Of a DNA stretch of 36,174 nucleotides, positions 15,180 to 23,509 are shown in pieces. Source of the DNA: Nitrospira sp. (GTDB lineage: Bacteria > Nitrospirota > Nitrospiria > Nitrospirales > Nitrospiraceae); contig JAHFEW010000044.1 in NCBI GenBank assembly GCA_023248215.1, forward strand, positions 1-36,174, read 5' to 3'. Each line of letters opens with the position of its first letter. Position 1 is the stretch's first letter. Position numbers and translations under genes: made by a program. The notes beneath the pieces are model-generated. The model saw only the letters and a program-made list of their open reading frames with translations. It did no database searches and was not told the origin of the DNA.

Positions 15180-16247
15180 ATGCAACATCTGCTCGCCAAA
15201 GTCGCCAAGGGCCAGAAAACATCCAAGGATCTCACGTGGGAAGAAGCCAAACAGGCCATGCGCCTGATGATCGAAGGGACTGCCACGCCGGCTCAAGTCG
15301 GTGCCTTCCTCACCGCCATGCGCTTCAAGTCTGAATCGGTCACGGAATTGGCCGCCTTCACCGCTACCGCGCGGCAATACGTTCCTCCGGTGCCGGTCCG
15401 CGCCGGACTTGGGGTGGTCGATGTTCCTACCTATGCGGGGAAGCGGGAAACCTTTCACGCGATCATTCCGGCGGCGATTGTCGCGGCGGCCGCTGGAGCG
15501 GTGATATTACTGCACGGAGTGGATGGGCCTCCGGATCGGCGCGGCATCTCATCGGTGTTGAAGCTTTTGGGGATTCCGGTCGATCTGACAGCCAAGCTGG
15601 TCGGGGCGGAATTGGAGAAGAAGGGACTCGCCTATTTGGACCTGGCGCTGTATCACCCGCCGGTGAGCCGGTTTCTGGAGATGCGGCAGGAATTGGGCGT
15701 GCGCAATGTGTTCCATCCGGTGGCGAGAATGCTTAATCCCGCACGCGCGACCTCGCAGGTGATCGGCCTGTCGCATCCGCCCTACTTCGAAAAGACGATT
15801 GAGGCATTGCGCATGTTGAGCTGTCCGCGGGCGTTGGTGATTCGCGGTGTGGAAGGCGATCCGGAGCTCTCGATCGGCAATGTGACGCGGTTGCTGGAAC
15901 TCAAAGACGAACGTATCACCCCCTTTACATTCCAACCAAAGGATGCGGGTCTGACGATGGCCACCTTCCGCGAGATGGCCGGGTTTCCCGTTGAACAGCG
16001 TGAAAGGGAAGCCGATCTGATCAAGCGGCTTGTGGCGAACGATATTCAGGGAGGGCAGCGGGATTGGGTCCTTCTCAATGCAGCCATGCTGCTCTATGCG
16101 GCCGGGAAGGGAAACTCAATCTCCGGGAACCTTGGGATGGCCCGTCGCGCGCTTGAGTCCGGTCAAGCCAAGGCCAAGCTGACCGAGCTGGCGGCGGTCG
16201 CAGGATCGGGCGCCGGGGCCGCGCAGAAGGTCGGCATTCCCGCGTAA
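15180..16247 (+). CDS. TrpD2/YbiB-like protein (anthranilate phosphoribosyltransferase fold), function unknown
   Basis: This 355-aa protein follows the TrpD fold from end to end: N-terminal helical domain with GTATPAQVGAFLTAMRFK (33-50), then an alpha/beta domain including AAAGAVILLHG and NPARATSQVIGLSH. The motifs that define active TrpD are missing: GTGGD is replaced by DVPTYAGK, the FNIST region by FHAII, and the GLDE region differs. VDVPTYAGKRE followed by a HG-containing strand is closest to the TrpD2/YbiB group, for which nucleic-acid binding rather than Trp synthesis has been described. It sits between cysH and cysD on the same strand, with no trp genes nearby. A role linked to sulfur assimilation is inferred only from position. 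The ribosome-binding site is poor. Confidence 0.8.
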   Translation: MQHLLAKVAKGQKTSKDLTWEEAKQAMRLMIEGTATPAQVGAFLTAMRFKSESVTELAAFTATARQYVPPVPVRAGLGVVDVPTYAGKRETFHAIIPAAIVAAAAGAVILLHGVDGPPDRRGISSVLKLLGIPVDLTAKLVGAELEKKGLAYLDLALYHPPVSRFLEMRQELGVRNVFHPVARMLNPARATSQVIGLSHPPYFEKTIEALRMLSCPRALVIRGVEGDPELSIGNVTRLLELKDERITPFTFQPKDAGLTMATFREMAGFPVEQREREADLIKRLVANDIQGGQRDWVLLNAAMLLYAAGKGNSISGNLGMARRALESGQAKAKLTELAAVAGSGAGAAQKVGIPA

Positions 16248-16264
16248 CCAGAAGAGTGTGAACC

Positions 16265-17062
16265 ATGAAACATTTGCGTCAGCTCGAGGACCAAAGCGTC
16301 TATATCCTTCGCGAAGCCTACAAGCATTTCAATCACCTCGCCATGCTTTGGTCGATGGGGAAGGATTCGACGGTGCTGTTGTGGTTGGCCCGCAAGGCCT
16401 TCTTGGGGCATGTGCCCTTTCCCTTGCTTCACGTGGATACGAGTTACAAGATTCCCGCGATGATCGAATATCGCGATCGGATTGCGCGTGAGTGGCGGTT
16501 GAATCTGGTGGTGGGACAGAACAAGGAAGCCCTGGCCGCCGGCATGAACCATACCCTTGGGCGGGATGTCTGCTGCACGGCCTTGAAGACGACGGCGATG
16601 AAGAATCTGGTGGAAGAAAAAGGCTATACGGGAATCATCCTCGGGGTCCGCGCAGACGAAGACAGCACCAGGGCGAAGGAGCGGTACTTTTCGCCTCGCG
16701 ACAAACACGGCGATTGGGATTTTCGCGATCAGCCGCCAGAGCTGTGGGATCAGTTCAAAACGACCTTTCCGCCCGGCACGCATATACGGATTCATCCGCT
16801 CCTCGATTGGACCGAGATCAACATCTGGGAGTACATCAAGCATGAGAACATCCCATTCATGGATCTCTACCTAGACAGAGGAGATGGGACGCGGTATCGC
16901 AGCTTGGGCTGTGCACCTTGTACCATGCCCATCAAATCCACGGCGAAGACAGTCGACGAGATTATTGTGGAACTCCGTGGAAGCAATGTGGCGGAACGGG
17001 CGGGTCGCGCGCAGGATGCGGGGCGAGGCATGGAGATGCTCCGTAAGAAGGGCTACATGTGA
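16265..17062 (+). CDS. cysD: Sulfate adenylyltransferase subunit 2 (CysD)
   Basis: ATP-pyrophosphatase-type subunit that forms APS from sulfate and ATP together with the GTPase CysN. The 265-aa protein begins [18 protein letters not shown], a standard CysD start, and carries the PP-loop as WSMGKDST (29-36). Further family patterns are [16 protein letters not shown] and the C-terminal [11 protein letters not shown]. Length is somewhat shorter than E. coli CysD (302 aa). It starts 17 nt after the TrpD2-like gene and is followed 88 nt later by cysN. Together with cysH and the sulfite reductase it completes sulfate-to-sulfide assimilation. Confidence 0.95.
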   Translation: MKHLRQLEDQSVYILREAYKHFNHLAMLWSMGKDSTVLLWLARKAFLGHVPFPLLHVDTSYKIPAMIEYRDRIAREWRLNLVVGQNKEALAAGMNHTLGRDVCCTALKTTAMKNLVEEKGYTGIILGVRADEDSTRAKERYFSPRDKHGDWDFRDQPPELWDQFKTTFPPGTHIRIHPLLDWTEINIWEYIKHENIPFMDLYLDRGDGTRYRSLGCAPCTMPIKSTAKTVDEIIVELRGSNVAERAGRAQDAGRGMEMLRKKGYM

Positions 17063-17150
17063 GTCGGATCGCGCAGGCCACTATAGGCCGATGAGTATCC
17101 GAAGGGCGAAGCGCAGGAAATCAGGGCTCCATTATAAGCGAGTGAAGCAT

Positions 17151-18998
17151 ATGACACAGTACGAACAGACCAAGCCGCAGGAAAGTCTCAACATCGTCAT
17201 CGTGGGCCATGTCGATCACGGGAAATCCACGTTGGTCGGGCGACTCTACGCCGATACGGGCTCGTTGCCGGAAGGCAAGTTGGAAAAGGTCCAGGCCATT
17301 TGTCGTCAGCAGGGCAAGGAGTTTGAGTACGCATTTCTGTTCGACGCATTTCTGGAAGAGCAGGAGCAGGGAATTACGATCGACACGGCGCGGACGTTCT
17401 TCGTCTGGAACGGGCGGCAATACATCATTATCGATGCCCCCGGACACAAAGAGTTTTTGAAGAACATGATCTCGGGCGCCGCTCGAGCTGAAGCTGCGCT
17501 GTTGTTGATCGACGCGTTGGAAGGCGTACGGGAACAATCGAAGAAGCACGGCTATCTGCTGTCGCTGCTGGGCGTGACACAGTTCGCGGTCGTGGTCAAC
17601 AAAATGGACCTGGTCGGGTATCGGCAGGATGTGTTCGACGGGATCGAAAAGGAATATCGAGAGTTCCTGGGCCAATTCAGGGCAGTTCCGCAACAAATGA
17701 TCCCGGTTAGCGCCAAGCAGGGCGATAACATCGCGCTGCGTAGCGGCAATATGAGCTGGTATCAAGGCCCCACGGTTCTCGAGACGCTGGCCCTCTTCAA
17801 GAAGGAGCAGGTTCGTTCGGAACAACCACTTCGGTTTCCGTTGCAGGACGTCTATAAGTTCGATGCGCGACGGATCTTGGCCGGCCGCATCACAGCCGGT
17901 CGCTTGAAGGTCGGGGACCAGTTGGTCTTCTCACCCTCGAATAAAACGGCGGTGGTGCAGTCCATTGAAGGGTTCAATGTCGATCCGCCGCCGAGTGAGG
18001 CGCAAGCCGGGCAGTCGGTCGGGATCACGCTCGACGAACAGATCTTCGTGGAACGCGGAGAAATTGCGTCGCACCGGGATTCGATTCCGCTGGTCTCGAC
18101 CGCCGTTCGCGTGAACTTGTTCTGGATGGGGAGACGGCCGCTTGAAAAGGGCCGGAAATATTCATTGCGGCTCGCCACGCGAGAAGTTGTCTGTGAGGTG
18201 GCCGCCATCCATCGCATCATCGACACCGCCGACCTTGCGCAGCTACAGGAGAGTCAATTGGTGACCAGGAACCAGGTGGCTGAATTGACCTTGCGCGTCA
18301 AGGCGCCTCTCGCGTTCGATCTGTCGTCATCATTCGAATCGACAGGGCGGTTCGTCCTGGTCGACGAATACGACATTGCCGGAGGCGGGATCATTACTGA
18401 GCTGGTGCACGACGAGCAGGAAGGACTGCGTGAGGAGGCACGGCAGCGGGAATATGCATGGCTCACGGGGGATGTCCGGGCGGAGGATCGAGCCATACAA
18501 TATGGTCATCGGGCCGCCATCGTGTTGTTCACGGGCTCGGCCCAGACAGGTAAAACGTTTCTGGCCAGACGAGTCGAAGCGCTGCTGGTCGCCGATAGCC
18601 GGCATGCCTATTTGTTGGAGGGCGAGAACCTTCTGCAGGGATTGGATGCGGATTTATCCGCCGCCGATCCGTCCTTCGCCGCCGAGCGGGTGCGCCGGTA
18701 CGGAGAGGTTGCCAGGCTGCTGATCGATGCAGGACTCATTGTCGTCTCGACCAGCAAGACATTCGGGATCAATTATCAACGGATGGCGGAGATGATTCGG
18801 ACGTTGGTCCAGCCGGCCCCGGTCATCGCTGTGCATATGAGCAAGGCCGGTGAAGAGCCTCCGCCGAATACCGATCTACACTTTGCTGGACCCCAGGATT
18901 TCGATAGGGCTGCTCGTCAAATCCTTGAGGAACTGAAGCGACGGGGCGTGTTGCTCCAAACGTCCGGGACAAAATCAACCATTCAGTATTCGATCTAG
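17151..18998 (+). CDS. cysN: Sulfate adenylyltransferase GTPase subunit (CysN) fused to a degenerate APS-kinase-like domain
   Basis: GTPase that drives sulfate adenylylation by CysD. The 615-aa protein has an EF-Tu-like G domain: G1 GHVDHGKS (19-26), switch region [10 protein letters not shown]3 DAPGH (95-99), G4 NKMD (150-153), followed by two beta-barrel domains (to about 430). Residues ~455-600 align with APS kinase (CysC), but key motifs are altered: the P-loop is GSAQTGKT, the DGDN motif reads EGEN (490-493), and the FISP(F/Y)R segment is replaced by STSKTFG. Kinase activity is doubtful, in keeping with an APS-using CysH. ATG 17151 is chosen because typical CysN sequence starts soon after; ATG 17091 is an in-frame alternative. 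It is the last gene of the operon. Confidence 0.9.
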   Translation: MTQYEQTKPQESLNIVIVGHVDHGKSTLVGRLYADTGSLPEGKLEKVQAICRQQGKEFEYAFLFDAFLEEQEQGITIDTARTFFVWNGRQYIIIDAPGHKEFLKNMISGAARAEAALLLIDALEGVREQSKKHGYLLSLLGVTQFAVVVNKMDLVGYRQDVFDGIEKEYREFLGQFRAVPQQMIPVSAKQGDNIALRSGNMSWYQGPTVLETLALFKKEQVRSEQPLRFPLQDVYKFDARRILAGRITAGRLKVGDQLVFSPSNKTAVVQSIEGFNVDPPPSEAQAGQSVGITLDEQIFVERGEIASHRDSIPLVSTAVRVNLFWMGRRPLEKGRKYSLRLATREVVCEVAAIHRIIDTADLAQLQESQLVTRNQVAELTLRVKAPLAFDLSSSFESTGRFVLVDEYDIAGGGIITELVHDEQEGLREEARQREYAWLTGDVRAEDRAIQYGHRAAIVLFTGSAQTGKTFLARRVEALLVADSRHAYLLEGENLLQGLDADLSAADPSFAAERVRRYGEVARLLIDAGLIVVSTSKTFGINYQRMAEMIRTLVQPAPVIAVHMSKAGEEPPPNTDLHFAGPQDFDRAARQILEELKRRGVLLQTSGTKSTIQYSI

Positions 18999-19123
18999 CA
19001 GGATGGTGAAAAAGTCCGCCAGCGTTGTTCTCGCATCGCGCAGAGGCTCAACGCACGGCGCAGAGTACGCCTCGCCTCTTTGCTCGCTACGGTCTCGCTG
19101 GACGGCCTTTTTGACCATCCTGC
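18998..19123. repeat. 126-bp imperfect palindromic intergenic element after cysN
   Basis: The ends are a perfect 10-bp inverted repeat, GCAGGATGGT (18998-19007) and ACCATCCTGC (19114-19123). Pairing continues through AAAAAG/CTTTTT, CCAGCG/CGCTGG and broken segments towards the centre. It begins in the cysN stop codon, so it may act as the operon's terminator. The structure fits a REP/MITE-like dispersed element; only one copy is present here. Confidence 0.75.
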
Positions 19124-19219
19124 GGGCGTTCTCCGCCGCATCTTCGACGCCGCCTTCCCTGTGTGTTCAGATGCGCCGAAATTGTTCAGCAGCCTGTTCG
19201 TGAACGAGCGCGGGGCTGT

Positions 19220-19249
19220 TTGACTCCATCGAAACCGCTGTGGTAGCGT
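19220..19249 (+). promoter_or_regulatory. Candidate promoter for the mrp group
   Basis: TTGACT (19220-19225), 18-nt spacer, TAGCGT (19244-19249). The -35 is good and the -10 weak. It lies 29 nt ahead of the mrp ATG and after the palindromic element, where a new transcription unit is expected. Confidence 0.35.
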
Positions 19250-19277
19250 TCTCGATCAACAATTTCGAGGGTTTTTC

Positions 19278-20204
19278 ATGACCATGGCTGCCGGCAAGGA
19301 TCTCAAGTCGATCCTCACAAAGCTTCAGTATTCCGACGATGCGAAAGTCGTTCAGCAGATCACTGCCCAGATGAAGCAGGTGCAGGCGCGAATGGCCGGC
19401 GTCAAGCAGAAGCTGGTGGTGATGAGCGGCAAGGGCGGAGTCGGCAAGAGCATGACGACCGTCAACCTTGCGCTGGCGCTTGCACGCCAGGGTGCGAAAG
19501 TCGGTTTGCTCGATGTCGATCTGAACGGTCCCTGTGTCCCGAGGATGATGGGTCTGCATGGCCGGTCGCTGACCATGACTCCAGAAGGGGCACAACCTCC
19601 TGTCGGCCCGCTCGGCATTAAAGTGGCCTCGATGGATTTTTTCCTTGATGATGCCTCGCCGGTGCGTTGGAAAGGACCGATGGATCTGAGCCCGGTGTGG
19701 CTCGGCTTGATGGAAATGAACGTCATTCGAGAATTTCTGGCCGATGTCATCTGGGGAGAGTTGGATTATCTCCTGGCCGACCTGCCGCCTGGTGCGGCTG
19801 CCGATAAACCTCCGGTCATCGCGGGATTCATTCCCGACTTAGCCGGCGCGATCGTCGTGACGACGCCGTCTGAAGTCGCCTCCGATGTGGTGCAGAAATC
19901 CGTGACCTATGCACGGGATATGGGCATTCGGGTGTTAGGCATCGTTGAAAACATGAGCGAGTATCGTTGTCCGGCCTGCGGGGCGGAAAATGAACTGTTT
20001 GAAGGGAATACCGATGCAATGTGCGAAGTGCTGGACCTGCCCTTGCTCGGCCGCATTCCGTTCGACCGCAAGTTTGCCAAGACCTTCGATAAGGGGCAGC
20101 CGCTCCTCGATCCTGACTATCCGACGATCCGGAAATATCAGGAAATCGTCGGGCGGATTCAAACGTTACTGGATTACAAAAAAGTCCTGGCGGAAAAGCT
20201 GTAA
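19278..20204 (+). CDS. mrp: Mrp/ApbC (Nbp35-like) iron-sulfur cluster carrier ATPase
   Basis: Cytoplasmic P-loop ATPase that carries and delivers [4Fe-4S] clusters. The 308-aa protein has the deviant Walker A SGKGGVGKS (50-58) of the MinD/NifH group, a Walker A' Asp in LLDVDLNGPC (78-86), the switch LADLPPG and the conserved cluster-binding pair C231-xx-C234 (YRCPACG). The DUF59/MIP18-like N-terminal domain found on some Mrp proteins is absent. GAGGG precedes the ATG by about 6 nt; ATG 19284 is an alternative. It directly precedes a PCP_red protein, and Fe-S enzymes (sulfite reductase, CysH) lie just upstream. Confidence 0.94.
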   Translation: MTMAAGKDLKSILTKLQYSDDAKVVQQITAQMKQVQARMAGVKQKLVVMSGKGGVGKSMTTVNLALALARQGAKVGLLDVDLNGPCVPRMMGLHGRSLTMTPEGAQPPVGPLGIKVASMDFFLDDASPVRWKGPMDLSPVWLGLMEMNVIREFLADVIWGELDYLLADLPPGAAADKPPVIAGFIPDLAGAIVVTTPSEVASDVVQKSVTYARDMGIRVLGIVENMSEYRCPACGAENELFEGNTDAMCEVLDLPLLGRIPFDRKFAKTFDKGQPLLDPDYPTIRKYQEIVGRIQTLLDYKKVLAEKL

Positions 20205-20230
20205 GCGCACCGACCCGGAAGGGGGATTCT

Positions 20231-20986
20231 ATGAAGTTCGTTTGCCTGAACTGCGAGACCTACATGACGTTTCAGAAGGTCGAAAAACCCGGTGAGGGCT
20301 CACTCGGTGTCTTCTTCGGCTGCCCATCCTGCGAGGCCAAATTCTCCATGGTGACGAATCCAGGCGAGACGCAAATGGTCGCGTCGCTTGGTGTGAAGCT
20401 TGGAGGTCGCACAGAAACGGCTGAACCGTTCGAGATGACTCGCGGGACCCTCAAGGAGGAAGCGCAGGCCGGCGCAGGACAAATGGCTGCCTATCTCAAC
20501 GAGAAGATCCAGGGTGGCCAACCGGTGACGGCTTCAGAAAAGCACAGCGCCCCTCTGTCCGGCGGAGAAAAGACCTCCGGCGGCTGTCCGTTCTCTGCCA
20601 TGGTGTCGGAAATGGGATTGACCTCCGGCGGCAAGCCGCAAAACGGGAACGGCACGAGCGAATTCACCTGGACGGCGGATGCAAAGGAAAAGCTGGAGCG
20701 CCTGCCGTCGTTTGTGAAACCGATGGTCCAGAGCAGCGTCGAGGCCTATGCGCGCAAGCAGGGGTACAAAAATATTACTCTGCAAGTCATGGACGATTCA
20801 AAAAATGATTCGCCCAACGGCGTTGCCTGGACTAAGGACGCCGAGCAGCGCATGGACAACATTCCTGACTTCATTCGTCCGATGGCCCGCCGGGAAATTG
20901 AGCGGATTGCCAAGGAACGAGGATTGACAGAGATCACCGCCCAGGTGATGGATGAGGCCAAAGAGAAATTTATGAAGTTCATGTAG
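20231..20986 (+). CDS. Zinc-ribbon protein with two PCP_red domains
   Basis: A 251-aa protein of unknown function. The N-terminus has two CxxC pairs, C5/C8 and C31/C34, forming a likely zinc ribbon or rubredoxin-like knuckle. A low-complexity linker with C119 follows. The C-terminal half has two tandem repeats (about 145-190 and 198-244), each of the form W-T-x-D-A-x-x-x-(L/M)-x-x-(L/I)-P-x-F-(V/I)-(K/R)-P-M with G-(Y/L)-x-x-I-T at the end. This matches the PCP_red domain, known as the C-terminal domain of the BchB/ChlB subunit of dark protochlorophyllide reductase. No bch/chl genes are present. It lies 26 nt after mrp on the same strand, with AAGGGGG before its ATG. Confidence 0.82.
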   Translation: MKFVCLNCETYMTFQKVEKPGEGSLGVFFGCPSCEAKFSMVTNPGETQMVASLGVKLGGRTETAEPFEMTRGTLKEEAQAGAGQMAAYLNEKIQGGQPVTASEKHSAPLSGGEKTSGGCPFSAMVSEMGLTSGGKPQNGNGTSEFTWTADAKEKLERLPSFVKPMVQSSVEAYARKQGYKNITLQVMDDSKNDSPNGVAWTKDAEQRMDNIPDFIRPMARREIERIAKERGLTEITAQVMDEAKEKFMKFM

Positions 20987-20997
20987 CCGACGAATGC

Positions 20998-21840
20998 ATG
21001 CGTGAGCCGAGTTTGTGGCCCATCTGGCATTCCGGATGGGCCGTTCCATTCCCGCCATTTCCTCCCTCTCGAGTGTTTTTTTGTCCGAGATTTCTTGGGC
21101 CGTGGCTGCGGCTCGTGGGGCTTCTCTGCCTCGTCGTCTTTATGTGGGAGGCCTCCTATGCGATGGCCCAGTACGCCGAGCACGACCCCTCTGGCGCTGC
21201 CGATGAACGGGCGCATCACCATGGGATCGGGACAAAAACCTCCTGGGAAGGCTCGGCCCAAGGCATCGCTTATTCTGAGTTCAATCATCATTTGGCCGGG
21301 GTTTTTCTCCTCCTGATCGGGCTCAGTGAAGTGCGTCAAGCTCTGGGATGGCCGGCTCTTGTTTGGACCAGGTTCCTGCTTCCAGGCGCCTTGACGGTGG
21401 GAGGAATCTTTCTCCTTATTTGGAGTGATCATGACTCCTGGCCGATCGGGTCGCTGACCTTCGTCCAGACGTTCTTCGGCAATGATACGGAGATTTTTCA
21501 ACATAAGGCCTATGGGATCCTGGCGTGTGCGGTAGGGGCGATCGAATTCCTGCGGCGGCTCGGCTGGTTTGCCCATGCGGCCTGGACCGTGCCGCTGCCG
21601 CTCTTTGCGATCGTCGGCGGCCTCATGCTGTTCAGCCATTCTCACGGCGATCATCTCGCTGCCTACAAGATTGCGCTGCACCATGCGATCATGGGAACCA
21701 TGGCCATCACGGCTGGGTCATCCAAATTGGTATCCGGCTGGCGACCGCGGCAGCTCATCAGGGAACGGTCTTACTGGGAACTCATTTGGGCAAGCCTCGT
21801 GCTCGTGATTGGTCTGCAGCTGCTCATCTATTCAGAGTAA
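20998..21840 (+). CDS. Histidine-rich multi-pass membrane protein, function unknown
   Basis: I do not recognise the family. The 280-aa frame contains an N-terminal hydrophobic segment (36-56) ending in an AMA-like signal-peptidase site. A polar stretch with RAHHHGIG (71-78) follows, then about six membrane helices (97-112, 124-142, 168-186, 194-213, 227-244, 259-277). Histidines cluster at membrane edges: FNHHLAG, SDHDSWP, FSHSHGDH and LHHAIMG, which suggests metal or heme binding as in copper-handling membrane proteins; this is inference. The start is uncertain because no ribosome-binding site precedes ATG 20998; GTG 21073 is possible. It follows the PCP_red gene by 11 nt. Confidence 0.7.
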   Translation: MREPSLWPIWHSGWAVPFPPFPPSRVFFCPRFLGPWLRLVGLLCLVVFMWEASYAMAQYAEHDPSGAADERAHHHGIGTKTSWEGSAQGIAYSEFNHHLAGVFLLLIGLSEVRQALGWPALVWTRFLLPGALTVGGIFLLIWSDHDSWPIGSLTFVQTFFGNDTEIFQHKAYGILACAVGAIEFLRRLGWFAHAAWTVPLPLFAIVGGLMLFSHSHGDHLAAYKIALHHAIMGTMAITAGSSKLVSGWRPRQLIRERSYWELIWASLVLVIGLQLLIYSE

Positions 21841-22060
21841 TGTCATCCTGCGTGGCTGAAAACCCTGCCGCGGAGCCTCGACTGGCAGACGTGCCTGAAC
21901 GATGGTGTCTCCCCCGTCAACGCAGTCAGGGTGCAGGTGCCCGCCTTGTCGCGTTGACACCCCTGTCAGGACTGTGTTAGCTGTACTTTTTTGAAGTCAG
22001 ATTTCGATGCGTGCCTGGACTCGGCTGGGAACAGGCCAGTTCAGGAAAAGAGGAGTCGCC
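21841..22060 (+). promoter_or_regulatory. Leader region ahead of yebC-ruvA-ruvB
   Basis: No gene is seen. It holds TTGACA (21954-21959), which overlaps an inverted repeat TGACA-N4-TGTCA (21955-21968). No good -10 follows at 17 nt. A strong ribosome-binding site, GAGGAG, lies at 22049-22054 ahead of yebC. A promoter plus operator arrangement is plausible but weakly supported. Confidence 0.35.
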
Positions 22061-22816
22061 ATGGGTGGCCACAGTCATTGGGCAACAATTAAGCGCCATA
22101 AATCGGCTGTCGATGCTAAGCGGGGAAAGATTTTTACCCGCCTTATCCGCGAGTTGACGATTGCGGCGCGGTCCGGCGGTGATCCTGACGGCAATCCGCG
22201 ATTGCGATTGGCGATTGCCAAGGCCAAAGAAGCCAACATGCCTGGCGATAACATGAAGAAGGCGATTCAGCGCGGGACGGGCGAACTACCCGGCGTGACG
22301 TATGAAGAGTTCTCGCTCGAAGGATACGGTCCAGGCGGAACGGCGGTGTTGATGGAAATCACGTCGGATAATCGTAATCGTACGGTGGCCGAAATTCGCA
22401 ATTTGCTGACAAAGAACGGCGGCAACATGGCCGAGGCGGGTGCCGTGGCATGGCAGTTTCACAAAAAAGGTGTCCTGGTGGTTGAAAAGGGAAAGGTTGA
22501 GGAAGACGCCCTCCTGACCATCGCCTTGGAAGCCGGCGCCGAAGATGTCAAAGTGACCGACAAGACGTTCGAAGTGCTGACCAGCCCGCACGATTTTGAG
22601 GCGGTAAAAAAAGCACTGAGCGACGCAAAAATCGAGTGCACGCTTGCCGAATTGAACTTCATCCCCCAAAATACGATTGCGTTGGAGGAGAGACCCGCTG
22701 AACAAATGTTGCGGCTCATGGAAATTCTGGACGAACACGATGACGTGCAGAAGGTCCATGCCAACTTCGACATTTCCGATGAGATCATGGAGAAAGTCGC
22801 CGCCGCCACCGCGTAA
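22061..22816 (+). CDS. yebC: YebC/TACO1-family regulatory protein
   Basis: Member of the YebC/PmpR/TACO1 family, described as transcriptional regulators and, more recently, as factors that help ribosomes through difficult sequences. The 251-aa protein starts MGGHSHWATIKRHKSAVDAKRGKIF, the standard family N-terminus, followed by NMPGDNMKKAIQRGTGE and GPGGTAVLME. ATG 22061 has GAGGAG 6 nt upstream; an upstream in-frame ATG at 22007 is rejected. It lies ahead of ruvA as in many bacteria, but the frequent intervening ruvC is absent. Confidence 0.96.
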   Translation: MGGHSHWATIKRHKSAVDAKRGKIFTRLIRELTIAARSGGDPDGNPRLRLAIAKAKEANMPGDNMKKAIQRGTGELPGVTYEEFSLEGYGPGGTAVLMEITSDNRNRTVAEIRNLLTKNGGNMAEAGAVAWQFHKKGVLVVEKGKVEEDALLTIALEAGAEDVKVTDKTFEVLTSPHDFEAVKKALSDAKIECTLAELNFIPQNTIALEERPAEQMLRLMEILDEHDDVQKVHANFDISDEIMEKVAAATA

Positions 22817-22897
22817 TCCGGGAGTATCGGCACTGAGTATCGAGTCGCACGCAGCACGTTCAACAGTCCGTCCGTCTCACGCCCCACTACTGATCTC

Positions 22898-23506
22898 ATG
22901 ATCGCCTTACTGACGGGCCTCATGGCCTTCAAGGCGCCTTCCCAGGTCACGCTTGATGTCCACGGCGTCGGCTACGAAGTGTTGATTCCCCTCAGTACCT
23001 ATTATTCGTTACCCAATCAGCACGAGCTCGTGACGCTCAGCATTCATACCCATGTGCGTGAAGATGCGATTCAGCTCTATGGGTTTTTGACCGCAGCCGA
23101 GAAAGAGGCCTTTCTCTTGCTGACTGGGATCTCCGGGATTGGGCCCAAATTGGGGCTCAGCGTCCTCTCTACTCTTTCGGTCCGCGACCTCTTCGCAGCC
23201 ATTCAGGCGGGTGACATAGAGAAACTGGGAACAGTCTCCGGTATCGGCAAGAAGTCTGCGGCGAGAATCGCCCTGGAGTTGAAAGACAAGGTGGCGCGAC
23301 TGCATCCAGCCGGCGAACCAGTCGAGCAGGGGAATGGACGTGCCGCCAATCCTCTCTATGAAGACGCCTTGTCGGCTCTCGTGAATCTTGGGTATCGGCT
23401 TCCAGATGTAAAAGATACGCTGAAGAGAATCGAGAAGTCAGGGACAGCGGCGCAAGGGTTGAAGGATGTGATTCGCGAGGCACTCAAAGATCTCGCCAAG
23501 GGGTGA
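22898..23506 (+). CDS. ruvA: Holliday junction branch migration protein RuvA
   Basis: Tetrameric protein that binds four-way junctions and loads RuvB. The 202-aa protein has the usual three domains: N-terminal OB fold (MIALLTG...HGVGYEV), a tandem helix-hairpin-helix region (ISGIGPKLGLSVLS and VSGIGKKSAARIALELKDK) and a small C-terminal domain (about 152-200) that contacts RuvB. It begins 81 nt after yebC without an evident ribosome-binding site. A secreted cysteine-rich protein gene follows 3 nt after its stop, separating it from ruvB. Confidence 0.97.
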   Translation: MIALLTGLMAFKAPSQVTLDVHGVGYEVLIPLSTYYSLPNQHELVTLSIHTHVREDAIQLYGFLTAAEKEAFLLLTGISGIGPKLGLSVLSTLSVRDLFAAIQAGDIEKLGTVSGIGKKSAARIALELKDKVARLHPAGEPVEQGNGRAANPLYEDALSALVNLGYRLPDVKDTLKRIEKSGTAAQGLKDVIREALKDLAKG

Positions 23507-23509
23507 TGC

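Noticed and set aside
16884..17150. 89-residue N-terminal extension of CysN
   Set aside because: Most of it overlaps the end of cysD in another frame, and it is Arg/Trp-rich shadow sequence; CysN family sequence begins after ATG 17151.
18998..19123. CRISPR repeat or remnant of an insertion sequence
   Set aside because: There is one palindrome only, no repeat-spacer periodicity and no transposase reading frame; a non-coding palindromic element fits better.
20746..21684. 312-residue minus-strand open frame across the PCP_red and membrane-protein genes
   Set aside because: Antisense to two genes with clear domain or membrane structure; composition is low-complexity and it has no recognisable motif.
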